The notes under the pieces: generated by a model
The model's database searches: none
The model's input: only the letters and a program-made list of their open reading frames with translations
What the model was told of the DNA's origin: nothing
Source: CAVXFB01 sp963760935
GTDB lineage: Bacteria; Planctomycetota; Planctomycetia; Pirellulales; Thermoguttaceae
DNA length: 64,000 nt
Assembly (NCBI GenBank): GCA_963760935.1
Contig: CAVXFB010000006.1
Span: 124,001-188,000 of the forward strand
Direction: 5' to 3'
Position numbers and translations under genes: made by a program
In this document: positions 36,200 to 45,600 of the stretch, in pieces
Position numbering within the stretch: the first letter of the stretch is position 1
Layout: every line of letters starts with the position of its first letter

Positions 36200-36628
36200 A
36201 TGGCAAAACAATTAGTAGGCGAAGCGAAGTTTCAAGTCCCTGGCGGCAAGGCCACTCCGGCGCCGCCGGTGGGCACATCGTTGGGCCGGTACGGCATCAA
36301 CCTCGGTCAGTTCGTCCAGCAGTTCAACGAGCGCACCCGGGATGCCGACGGAATGCCGATCCCCGTGGTCGTCAAGGTATATAACGATCGGAGTTTCGAG
36401 TTCGTCACCAAGAGTCCGCCGGCCGCCGCCTTGCTAAAGCAAGCCGCGGCGATTGCCAAAGGGTCGGGCGTGCCCAACAAGGAAAAGGTCGGCACGGTAA
36501 CGGTCGCCCAGGTCGACGAGATCTGCAAGACGAAGATGGCCGACCTCAACGCCCGGGACATCGAGCACGCCCGCCGCATGGTCGAGGGGACGGCGCGAAG
36601 CATGGGGATCGAAGTGACAAAGGAATAG
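36200..36628 (+). CDS. rplK: Ribosomal protein L11
   Basis: 142 residues, the standard length. The N-terminal domain has PGGKATPAPPVGTSLGRYGIN (Pro-rich switch that contacts the GTPase centre), and the C-terminal 23S-rRNA-binding domain has MADLNARDIEHARRMVEGTA and MGIEV. Part of the GTPase-associated stalk base. Followed 82 nt later by rplA as in almost all bacteria. Confidence 0.97.
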   Translation: MAKQLVGEAKFQVPGGKATPAPPVGTSLGRYGINLGQFVQQFNERTRDADGMPIPVVVKVYNDRSFEFVTKSPPAAALLKQAAAIAKGSGVPNKEKVGTVTVAQVDEICKTKMADLNARDIEHARRMVEGTARSMGIEVTKE

Positions 36629-36710
36629 GGACTCGCGGCTAGGAAATAGAGCTTAGGGATTATCTCGTTTAGCGGCCGCCGCTATGGCGGCCAAAAAGAA
36701 GTGACTTGCT

Positions 36711-37394
36711 ATGCCAAAACTTGCAAAACGCATGACCGCCATGATCAAGAAAGCGCCGCCGGTAAAGAAAGCGTTGCCGGTATCGGAAGCCGTGGCGGTT
36801 CTGAAGACATTCGACACAACCAAGTTCGACCAGAGCGTCGAGATCGCCATCCGACTCGGCATCGACCCGAAGCAGGCCGATCAGCTAGTGCGCGGCTCGA
36901 TTGTGCTGCCGCACGGCATTGGCAAGACGCTGCGGGTAGTCGTCTTCGCCAAGGGTGACAAGGTCGACGAAGCCAAGGCTGCCGGGGCCGATGAAGTCGG
37001 TGGGCCAGAGTTGGCCGAGAAGATCAAAGGCGGTTGGACGGACTTCGATGTTTGCATCGCCGCGCCCGACATGATGGGCGCCGTCGGACCGCTGGGCAAG
37101 ATCCTCGGTCCACGCGGCCTGATGCCATCGCCCCGCGCCGGCACGGTCACGCCCGACGTGGGCAAGGTCGTCAAGGAATACAAGGCGGGCAAGGTCGAGT
37201 TTCGCAACGACTCCGGCGGCAATGTCCACGCCGTAGTGGGCAAACTCAGCTTCGACGCCCCGAAACTGGCCGACAACGTAACTGCCTTCATTAATCACAT
37301 AGTGGGCCTGAAACCGGCCGCCGTTCGAGGGCAGTACGTCAAAGGCATCGCCATTAGCGCCACGATGAGTCCCGGCGTGCAGGTCCAGGCATAA
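36711..37394 (+). CDS. rplA: Ribosomal protein L1
   Basis: 227 residues. Conserved parts are FDQSVEIAIRLGIDPKQADQ, VRGSIVLPHGIGKTLRVVVF, GKILGPRGLMPSPRAGTVT and VEFRNDSGGNVHAVVGKLSF. Binds 23S rRNA at the L1 stalk and often represses its own operon; no clear L1-binding mRNA site was identified here. The start is MPKLAKRMTAM. Confidence 0.97.
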   Translation: MPKLAKRMTAMIKKAPPVKKALPVSEAVAVLKTFDTTKFDQSVEIAIRLGIDPKQADQLVRGSIVLPHGIGKTLRVVVFAKGDKVDEAKAAGADEVGGPELAEKIKGGWTDFDVCIAAPDMMGAVGPLGKILGPRGLMPSPRAGTVTPDVGKVVKEYKAGKVEFRNDSGGNVHAVVGKLSFDAPKLADNVTAFINHIVGLKPAAVRGQYVKGIAISATMSPGVQVQA

Positions 37395-37463
37395 CACAAA
37401 TATTGCCGCCAACAGGGCGGCGTACATGAACCAATAACCGTACGACCACGTTAGCGAACTGTC

Positions 37464-38024
37464 ATGAGCAAGTACGTAAAGAACCTGATCAGCAACCAAC
37501 TTCGCGATCAACTGCAGAACGTCCACGACGCCCTGCTGGTCAACATGGTTGGCCTGGATGCCAACACCAACACCCGACTTCGCGCGGAACTGCGTACCAA
37601 GAATATCCACGTGGTGGTGGTTAAGAACAGCATGGCCGCCCGGGCGACCGAGGGCACGCCGCTGGCGTCGCTGTTTTCCGACCTCAGCGGCACGGCCGCC
37701 ATCTGTTGGGGTGGTGAGGATATTGTCAGCCTGGCGAAGGAAATTACCCGGCTGGTCAAGGACGACAAGTACAAACCGTTCGAGGCTCGCGGCGGAGTGA
37801 TGGATGGCGAAACGCTTACCGCTCCCCAAGTCGAACAGGTCAGCAAATGGCCGAGCCGTACCGAGCAGTTGAGCATCCTTCTCGGCCAGATTCTCAGCCC
37901 CGGCGCCCTGCTGGCAAGCCAATTGGTCTCCGTTGGCGGCGCGTTGGCCAGCCAGATCGAGCAAAAGTCAGAGGCCGGTGAAGCGACGGACGAAGCGACC
38001 GAAACCGAAGCCCCGGCTGCCTAA
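37464..38024 (+). CDS. rplJ: Ribosomal protein L10
   Basis: 186 residues. The N-terminal rRNA-binding domain includes LRAELRTKNIHVVVVKNSMA and the C-terminal helix (LLASQLVSVGGALASQIEQK) is the attachment site for L7/L12 dimers. It ends in an acidic tail (EATDEATETEAPAA). Anchor of the stalk. Confidence 0.95.
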   Translation: MSKYVKNLISNQLRDQLQNVHDALLVNMVGLDANTNTRLRAELRTKNIHVVVVKNSMAARATEGTPLASLFSDLSGTAAICWGGEDIVSLAKEITRLVKDDKYKPFEARGGVMDGETLTAPQVEQVSKWPSRTEQLSILLGQILSPGALLASQLVSVGGALASQIEQKSEAGEATDEATETEAPAA

Positions 38025-38070
38025 CTGCGTAGAATTACATTACATACCGTAGCGGTCACCCCGAATTGTG

Positions 38071-38160
38071 TAGTGTTCAGCGGCTAGTGGTTAGTGGCTA
38101 ATGAAGCGAGCCTGATACCAACCGCAGTCAATACTAACCGCTTATCACTTACCACTAACT
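38071..38160. repeat. Self-complementary GGCTAGTGGTTAGTGG-type spacer between rplJ and rplL
   Basis: The left arm (38071-38102) has repeated AGTGG(T/C)TA units; the right arm (38132-38160) has TAACCG...ACTTACCACTAACT, roughly complementary. Confidence 0.55.
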
Positions 38161-38199
38161 ATTTATTCTGTTTTTTAGCGAGAAAGGATCGAGATCGTC

Positions 38200-38613
38200 A
38201 TGGCAACGGCTGAAGCAACCCGCGAGTTTTCCCAAGTGACGCAAGACCTCGGCGAGAAGATCGTCGGCTTGACGTTGAAAGAAGCCAAGGAGCTTAGCGA
38301 CTACCTAGAAGAAGTGCACGGCATTAAGCCAGCCGCCGGAGGCGCGGTGATGATGGCAGCGCCTGCGGACGGCGGCGGCGGCGCTGCGGCCGTGGCCGAG
38401 AAGACCGACTTCGACGTCGTGCTCGAAGGCTTCGGCGACAAGAAGATCGGCGTGATCAAAGTGGTCCGCGCCGCCACCGCTTTAGGTTTGAAGGAAGCCA
38501 AGGATCTGGTCGAGAGCGTGCCCGCCAAGATCAAGGAAGGCATTTCCAAGGAAGACGCCGAGAAGCTGAAGAAGGAATTGGAAGAAGCCGGCGGCACCGT
38601 AGTGATCAAGTAG
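38200..38613 (+). CDS. rplL: Ribosomal protein L7/L12
   Basis: 137 residues, a little longer than the usual 120-130. N-terminal dimerisation helix region (LGEKIVGLTLKEAKELSDYL), Ala/Gly hinge (MMAAPADGGGGAAAVAE) and C-terminal factor-binding domain (FDVVLEGFGDKKIGVIKVVR; LGLKEAKDLVESVPAKIKEG). Stimulates factor GTPases. GAGAAAGGA precedes the ATG. Confidence 0.97.
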   Translation: MATAEATREFSQVTQDLGEKIVGLTLKEAKELSDYLEEVHGIKPAAGGAVMMAAPADGGGGAAAVAEKTDFDVVLEGFGDKKIGVIKVVRAATALGLKEAKDLVESVPAKIKEGISKEDAEKLKKELEEAGGTVVIK

Positions 38614-38652
38614 CGTGTGTTCGGGCGATAGTTCGCGCTGGGGCGGCAAAGA

Positions 38653-38672
38653 AACAACCCTTCGGGGTTGTT
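38653..38672 (+). terminator. UUCG hairpin between rplL and rpoB (attenuator candidate)
   Basis: AACAACCC, loop TTCG, GGGTTGTT: a perfect 8-bp stem with the stable UUCG loop and no T-run, so it is more likely an attenuator or processing site than a full terminator. The same interval in E. coli holds such a control element. Confidence 0.5.
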
Positions 38673-38769
38673 CCGCGTCTTGCTTCCCCGTGGAGACGCG
38701 GGGTTTGAGCGAACAGTAATTCGACGCGCATTTCGACGTGCAATTCGACTCTCTGGAGGATGATTCCTT

Positions 38770-41700
38770 ATGGCGACTACGGCTCAACGACGGCTCCAAC
38801 CCAAGGAACGACGTCGCTTTGGCAGCCAACGACCCCGGTACAACATCCCCGATCTAACGGAAATCCAGACTCGCAGCTACGAGGCTTTCCTGCAATACGA
38901 AATTCCCCCGTCCAAGCGTAAGGACCAGGGAATCGAGGGCGTATTGCGCGAGATCTTCCCGATCGAAAGCTACGACAAGACGCTCCGCTTGGAGTATGTC
39001 CGCTACGAGTTGGGCAAGCCCCGTTACGAGCCGGATGAATGCCGCCAGTTGCGGCTCACCTACGGTCGGCCGTTCAAGGTCTGGTTGCGCCTCACTAAGG
39101 AGCAGCCGATCGAGGAGGAGGTCTATCTCGGCGACGTGCCGATCATGCTCGGCGGCGGCGAGTTTATCATCAACGGGGCGGAGCGCGTCGTGGTAAGCCA
39201 GCTCCACCGTAGCCCCGGCGTCGACTTCGTGAGCGAGGTCGAGGGAACCGGCGAACGCCGCTTACAGAGCTGCCGCATTATTCCCGAACGCGGCAGTTGG
39301 ATCGAGCTGAACGTCAATCGCAAGGAAAGCCTCTCCGTCCGCATCGACCAGAGCGGCAAGTTCTCGATCATGACGCTTTTGCGGGCGATGGATGCCAACT
39401 ACAGCGATAACGCCAACCTGCTACGCGTCTTCTACGACACCGAAGCGGTCAAGATCACCGACAGCCGAAGCGTCGCAAAAATCGAAGGGAAACTTGCCGT
39501 CGGCGACATCGTTTATCCGGCCGATAGCGAGCGGGCCGGCGAAATCATCGTGGAATGCGCGCAGAAGATCACCAAGAACGCCGCCGAAACGATCTGCACG
39601 TCCGGCCTGAAGAACATCGAGGTGATGAGCGATCCAAAGAATCCGCTCTTGCTGAACGCCTTGGCCGACGACAATACGGCCAGCCACGAAGAGGCCTTGT
39701 TGCGCATCTACCAGCGACTGCGACCCGGCAATCCCCCGCAGTTGGAAAAGGCCAGGGTCCTGTTCCACGAGAAATTCTACGACACCAACCGCTATCGCTT
39801 GGGTCGCGTCGGCCGCTTCCGCATCAATCGCAAGCTCGGGCTGAGCATCCCAGAGTCCGAGATGACGCTCCGCGCCGACGACCTTATCGCGGCGATCAAG
39901 TACCTGGTGAAGTTGCGCAACAACGAACCGGACGCCGAGGTGGACGATATCGACCACTTGGGCAATCGTCGCTTGCGCACGATCGATGAGCTGGCCTCCG
40001 ACGAGCTCCGCAAGGGTTTCCTCAAACTACGGCGAACCGTTCAAGAGCGCATGAGCCTCAAGGACCTGGAGGACATGACGCCCCGCAGTCTGGTTAATCC
40101 CAAGAGCATCTCGGCGGCGATCGAATATTTCTTCGGCCGCGGCGAACTCTCGCAGGTCGTTGACCAGACCAATCCGCTTTCAATGCTCACTCACGAGCGC
40201 CGCCTTTCGGCCCTCGGCCCTGGCGGTTTGAACCGCAAGCGTGCGGGCTTTGAAGTCCGCGACGTCCACATTTCCCACTACGGACGCATCTGCCCCATCG
40301 AGACCCCTGAAGGCACGAACATCGGGCTCATCTCCAGCCTGGCAATTTACGCCGGCGTGGACGACTACGGCTTCCTGGTCACGCCGTATGAGAAGCTGAA
40401 GAACGGACATTTGACAGAAGAAATCGAGTGGCTGCGGGCAGACCAAGAGCACGAGGCAATCCTCGCGCCGGCCGATGCCACGATACAGAACGGCCGCTTG
40501 GCGGGCGAAACGATCATTGCTCGCTACCACGGCGACTTCCAAATGGTGCCGATCACGCAGGTGCAGTACATCGACGTGGCCCCGGCCCAAATGGTCGGCG
40601 TCTCGGCGGGCCTGATTCCCTTCCTCGAACACGACGACGCTAACCGCGCCTTGATGGGCTCGAACATGCAGCGTCAGGCCGTGCCCCTGTTGATCACCGA
40701 ACCGCCGCTTGTGGCGACGGGTCTAGAAAAGGAAGCCGCGCTGAATTCGAGCATGCTCGTTCGCGCACAGCGCAAGGGCACGATCACGGCCGTCGATGCC
40801 GAGCATATTGAGATCGGCGCCGATGTCTACAAACTCCGCAAGTTCGTCGGACTCAACGAGCGAACCTGCCAGAACCAACGGCCCATTGTTCACGTGGGCG
40901 ACAAGGTGGAGAAAGGCCAGGTGATCGCCGACGGCGCCGCCACGCACCTGGGCGAGTTGGCCCTGGGCCGCAACGTGCTGGCCGCCTTCATGGCCTGGGA
41001 CGGCTTCAATTTTGAGGATGCCATCATCATCAGCGAAGAGTTGGTCGAAGCCGACACCTACACCTCGATCCACATCGAGGAGTTTGACATCGAAATCCGC
41101 GAGACCAAGCTGGGACGCGAAGAATTCACTCGCGATATCCCCAACGTCAGCGAAAAGCAACTCCGCAACCTCGATGAGACCGGCATTGTCCGCGTCGGCA
41201 CATACGTGCGGCCGGGCGACGTGCTCGTGGGCAAGGTTTCGCCCAAGTCTAAGACGGAACTGACTCCGGAAGAGAAACTGTTACACGCCATTTTCGGCCG
41301 GGCGGGCGAGGATGTGAAGAACGACTCGCTCGAAATTCCGTCCGGCGTCGAGGGCATCGTGATCGGCACGCAGAAGTTCTCGCGCCGCATGAGCCTCTCC
41401 GACGACGAACGCAAGGCCTTCGAGGCCGGCCTGAAAGAAGCCGAGGCCAAGGGCAATGAGCGAATCGCCATGGCTTTCGGCGAACTGGTCAAAGAGATCG
41501 AGGACGTGCTCAAGAAGAAGCTGACCGACGAGGACGGCAATCCATTGGTCGAGAACCAGGAGCACCGCTACGTTGCCGAGCAGGCCCATCAGTTCAACAT
41601 CGAGAAGCTCGACATTCGCAGCCCGCAACGCAAGACCGACGTGGAAAAGGTCTACAAGAACCTGTGGCCGGCGGTGGAGAACGCCATCGACACGAAGGAG

Positions 41701-42483
41701 CGGACCCTCAATTCGATGAAGCGTGGCGACGAGCTCCGCAGCGGTGTGCTGCAAATGGTCAAGGTCTACGTTGCTGCCAAGCGTGTGATTTCGGTCGGCG
41801 ATAAGATGGCCGGCCGCCACGGCAACAAGGGCGTGATCGCCAAGATTCTGCCCAAGGAAGACATGCCATTCTTGGCCGATGGCACCCGCGTGCAAATCCT
41901 GCTGAACCCGTTGGGCGTCCCCAGTCGTATGAATGTGGGCCAGATTCTCGAGACGCACCTCGGCTGGGCCGGCGCGGCGACCGGCTTCCAGGCCGTTACG
42001 CCGATCTTCGACGGGGCGACTGAAGCCGACATCCACAAAGCGTTGAAGGATGCGGGGCTGCCCGAGAACGGCAAGGCTCAACTCTATGATGGACGCACCG
42101 GCGAGCCGTTCGAGCAGCATTCGACCGTCGGTTACATCTACATGCTGAAACTGCACCATCTGGTCGACGACAAGGTCCATGCCCGCTCGACCGGCCCGTA
42201 CTCGCTGATTACGCAGCAGCCGTTGGGCGGCAAGGCCCGTTTCGGTGGCCAGCACTTCGGCGAAATGGAAGTGTGGGCACTGGAAGCCTACGGCGCCGCC
42301 TACATCCTCCAGGAGTTGCTGACCGTGAAGAGCGACGACGTCGAAGGTCGTACGAAGATTTACGAGTCCATGGTCAAGGGCGAGAACACCCTCGAAGCCG
42401 GCACGCCTGCAAGCTTCGACGTCCTCACCAACGAGATCCGTGGCCTCGCGTTGAACATGCAATTAGAGAAGGCGCACATTTAA
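38770..42483 (+). CDS. rpoB: RNA polymerase beta subunit
   Basis: 1237 residues, intact. Signatures: PDLTEIQTRSYEAFLQYEIP at the start; the rifampicin-site region RGELSQVVDQTNPLSMLTHE with RRLSALGPGG; HYGRICPIETPEGTNIGLIS; the late VGDKMAGRHGNKGVIAKILP and GGKARFGGQHFGEMEVWALE. Catalytic core of transcription together with rpoC. Ser, Asp and His residues of the rifampicin pocket look like the sensitive form, but this is only by eye. GGAGGATG precedes the ATG by a few bases. Confidence 0.98.
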   Translation: MATTAQRRLQPKERRRFGSQRPRYNIPDLTEIQTRSYEAFLQYEIPPSKRKDQGIEGVLREIFPIESYDKTLRLEYVRYELGKPRYEPDECRQLRLTYGRPFKVWLRLTKEQPIEEEVYLGDVPIMLGGGEFIINGAERVVVSQLHRSPGVDFVSEVEGTGERRLQSCRIIPERGSWIELNVNRKESLSVRIDQSGKFSIMTLLRAMDANYSDNANLLRVFYDTEAVKITDSRSVAKIEGKLAVGDIVYPADSERAGEIIVECAQKITKNAAETICTSGLKNIEVMSDPKNPLLLNALADDNTASHEEALLRIYQRLRPGNPPQLEKARVLFHEKFYDTNRYRLGRVGRFRINRKLGLSIPESEMTLRADDLIAAIKYLVKLRNNEPDAEVDDIDHLGNRRLRTIDELASDELRKGFLKLRRTVQERMSLKDLEDMTPRSLVNPKSISAAIEYFFGRGELSQVVDQTNPLSMLTHERRLSALGPGGLNRKRAGFEVRDVHISHYGRICPIETPEGTNIGLISSLAIYAGVDDYGFLVTPYEKLKNGHLTEEIEWLRADQEHEAILAPADATIQNGRLAGETIIARYHGDFQMVPITQVQYIDVAPAQMVGVSAGLIPFLEHDDANRALMGSNMQRQAVPLLITEPPLVATGLEKEAALNSSMLVRAQRKGTITAVDAEHIEIGADVYKLRKFVGLNERTCQNQRPIVHVGDKVEKGQVIADGAATHLGELALGRNVLAAFMAWDGFNFEDAIIISEELVEADTYTSIHIEEFDIEIRETKLGREEFTRDIPNVSEKQLRNLDETGIVRVGTYVRPGDVLVGKVSPKSKTELTPEEKLLHAIFGRAGEDVKNDSLEIPSGVEGIVIGTQKFSRRMSLSDDERKAFEAGLKEAEAKGNERIAMAFGELVKEIEDVLKKKLTDEDGNPLVENQEHRYVAEQAHQFNIEKLDIRSPQRKTDVEKVYKNLWPAVENAIDTKERTLNSMKRGDELRSGVLQMVKVYVAAKRVISVGDKMAGRHGNKGVIAKILPKEDMPFLADGTRVQILLNPLGVPSRMNVGQILETHLGWAGAATGFQAVTPIFDGATEADIHKALKDAGLPENGKAQLYDGRTGEPFEQHSTVGYIYMLKLHHLVDDKVHARSTGPYSLITQQPLGGKARFGGQHFGEMEVWALEAYGAAYILQELLTVKSDDVEGRTKIYESMVKGENTLEAGTPASFDVLTNEIRGLALNMQLEKAHI

Positions 42484-42490
42484 GAGCAAA

Positions 42491-42582
42491 GAGACTAGGG
42501 ATTGGGGAGTAGGGATTAGCGCGGGCAGTTTACGCGATCTAATCCCTACCCCCCAGTCCCTGATCTCTCACTCCTAACTCCG
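42491..42582. repeat. Self-complementary AGGGATTGGGG-type spacer between rpoB and rpoC
   Basis: The left arm (42491-42519, ACTAGGGATTGGGGAGTAGG) and right arm (42538-42582, CTAATCCCTACCCCCCAGTC) can pair. Same family as the nusG-rplK spacer. rpsL-rpsG (47574-47612) has only the C-rich arm. Confidence 0.6.
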
Positions 42583-42600
42583 TCCCCAAGGAGTAACCCC

Positions 42601-45600
42601 GTGAGTATCGGCGAAACCACATACGATCGGATCAACGATTATACCTCGGTTAAGATCAGTCTTGCCCGGCCGCACGATATCCGAAGCTGGTCCTTCGGAG
42701 AAGTGAAGAAGCCCGAGACGATCAACTACCGCACCTACCGTCCCGAAAAGGACGGCCTGTTCTGCGAGCGGATTTTTGGCCCGGAAAAGGACTGGGAATG
42801 CTCGTGCGGCAAGTACCGGGGCATGAAGTACAAGGGCATGATCTGCGACCGTTGCGGCGTGAAGATCACCCATAGCCGCGTCCGCCGCAAGCGGATGGGC
42901 CATATCGAACTGGCCGCGCCGGTCGTGCACATCTGGTTCTTCAAGGCTATGCCCAGCCGCTTGGGCGCGCTGCTGGCCATGAAGACCACGAGTCTCGAAA
43001 AGGTCATCTACTTCCAGGACTACGTCGTCACCAACCCCGGCGACACGGCCCTGAAGATGCAGCAACTGTTGACCGAGGAGGAGTATCGCGCCGCCCGGGC
43101 CCAATATCCCAACGCCACGTGGGAAGCCGACATGGGGGCCGAGGCTGTCCGCAAGCTGTTGGTGAACCTTGATCTGGTGAAGCTCTCCCAGGACCTCCGC
43201 GCCGAACTGGTCGAGACCAACTCGAAGCAGAAGAAGAAGGACCTGATCAACCGGCTGAAGGTGGTCGAGGCGATCCGCGACAGCGACAACCGTCCGGAGT
43301 GGATGGTGCTGGACGTGATTCCGGTGATTCCACCCGATCTGCGCCCGTTGGTGCTGTTGGATTCGGGCAATTTTGCCACCAGCGATCTTAACGACCTCTA
43401 TCGCCGGATCATCAACCGCAACAACCGTCTGAAGAAGCTGGTCGACCTCAATGCGCCTGAGGTAATTATCCGCAACGAGAAGCGGATGTTGCAGCAATCC
43501 GTCGACGCACTATTCGACAACAACCGTTGCAAGCGCCCGGTGCTGGGCAGCAGCAACCGCCCGCTGAAGTCCTTGACCGACATGATCAAAGGCAAGCAGG
43601 GCCGCTTCCGCGAAAATTTGTTAGGCAAGCGCGTCGATTACTCGGCCCGCAGTGTGATTGTCGTCGGTCCGGCGCTGCGTTTGCACCAGTGCGGCTTGCC
43701 GAAGAAGATCGCCCTGGAACTCTACCAGCCGTTCATCATCCGCCGCTTGAAGGAACTCGGCCACGCCGACACTATCAAGAGCGCGAAGAAGATGTTGGAG
43801 CGGAAGGACGAAGAGGTCTGGGACATTTTGGAAGAGGTGATCCAGAACCACCCTGTGCTCTTAAATCGCGCTCCGACGTTGCACCGCATGGGCATCCAGG
43901 GCTTTGAACCGGTGCTGGTCGAGGGCAACGCCATCAAGCTTCATCCGCTGGTGTGCAAAGGCTTCAACGCCGACTTCGACGGTGACCAGATGGCTGTCCA
44001 CCTGCCGCTGTCGATCGAGGCCCAGGTTGAGGCCCACACGCTGTTGATGTCGACCAACAACATTTTCAGCCCGGCCAACGGCGCCCCGATCATCAGTCCG
44101 TCGCAGGACGTGGTGATGGGCTGCTACTATATGACGGCCGCTCAGCAGACGAGCAAGGGCGACGGCATGCGATTCTCCTCGGTCGACGAAGTGCAATTGG
44201 CCCACTCGCTGGGCGTCGTCGCCACGCACGCCGCCATCACCGTGCGACTTACCAAGGGACGACGCATTAAGGGTGATCGGGGCGTGAAGCCCGGCGGACA
44301 GGTGCAAACTACCGTCGGCCGCGTGTTGTTCAATTCGATGCTCCCGGTGGGAATGCCCTATTACAACACCCCGTTGCGTTCCAGCGATCTGGCCGGCGTT
44401 ATTTCCGACTGCTATGAAATCCTCGGCCGTCGCCAAACGATCGATCTGTTGGACGCATTGAATCGCATTGGCTTCCGCCAGAGCACGCTCTCTGGCTTGA
44501 GTTTCGCCACCGACGACCTGATCACGCCGCCGAACAAGGCGAAGATCATCGCCAACTCGGAAAAGTCGGTACTGCGGATCATGAAGCTCTATCAACGCGG
44601 CATCATCACCGAAGGCGAACGCTACAACCAGGTGCTCGACGCCTGGACACATGCCCGCGAGCAGATCACCACGGAAATGATGCAGGAGTTGGAGAACGAC
44701 TATCGGTACCCCGGCTACGTCAATCCGATCTTCCTGATGGCCCACTCCGGTGCTCGCGGTGGTGTCGAGCAAATTCGCCAGTTGGCCGGCATGCGAGGTT
44801 TGATGGCCAAGCCGTCGGGCAAGATTATCGAAACGCCGATTAAAGCCAATTTCCGCGAAGGACTGACGGTACTCGAGTATTTCAGTTCCACGCACGGTGC
44901 CCGCAAGGGCTTGGCCGATACGGCCTTGAAGACGGCCGATTCCGGTTACTTGACGCGCAAGCTGGCCGACGTTGCCCAAAACGTCGTGGTCACCTGTCAC
45001 GACTGCGGAACCACCCAAGGCATCACCAAGGGCGTGATCTACCGCGGCGAAAAGGTCGAAGTCAGTCTGGCCGACTCGATCAAGGGACGCGTCAGCCGCA
45101 CGAATATCGTCAATCCCATCACCGACGACGTCGTCGTCCGTGAAAACGATCTGATTACCATGGACGTCGCTCGCCGAATCGAGGCGATGGGTCTCGAAAA
45201 GATCCAGGTTCGCAGCACGATGACCTGCGACGCCTCGTTGGGCGTCTGTGCCCTGTGCTACGGCATGGACCTCTCGACCGGGGCAGCCGTCGAACAAGGC
45301 ATGGCGGTGGGCATCATCGGCGCCCAGAGTATCGGCGAGCCGGGCACGCAGTTGACGATGCGGACGTTCCATATCGGCGGTACGGCTGCCCGCGCTGTCG
45401 AAGAAAGCGAAATCCGCGCGAAGAAGGCCGGCATCGTGCAGTTCACGCGCATGAAGGTCGTCCGGAACGACGAGGGACAGCAGGTCGTTTTGACCCGCAA
45501 CGGCGAAATCCTCATGTTGGATCCCAAGGGACGGGAAATCGAGAAGTACGAGGTTCCCGCCGGAGCGAACTTGCTCGTCGAGGAAAATGCCGAGGTTCAG

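Noticed and set aside
41281..42462. Open frame antisense to rpoB (393 codons)
   Set aside because: Shadow of rpoB; no supporting signal.
43861..45372. Long open frame antisense to rpoC (503 codons)
   Set aside because: High-GC codon bias of rpoC keeps the opposite strand open. The translation is His/Asp/Arg-rich with no domain, and rpoC is certain.
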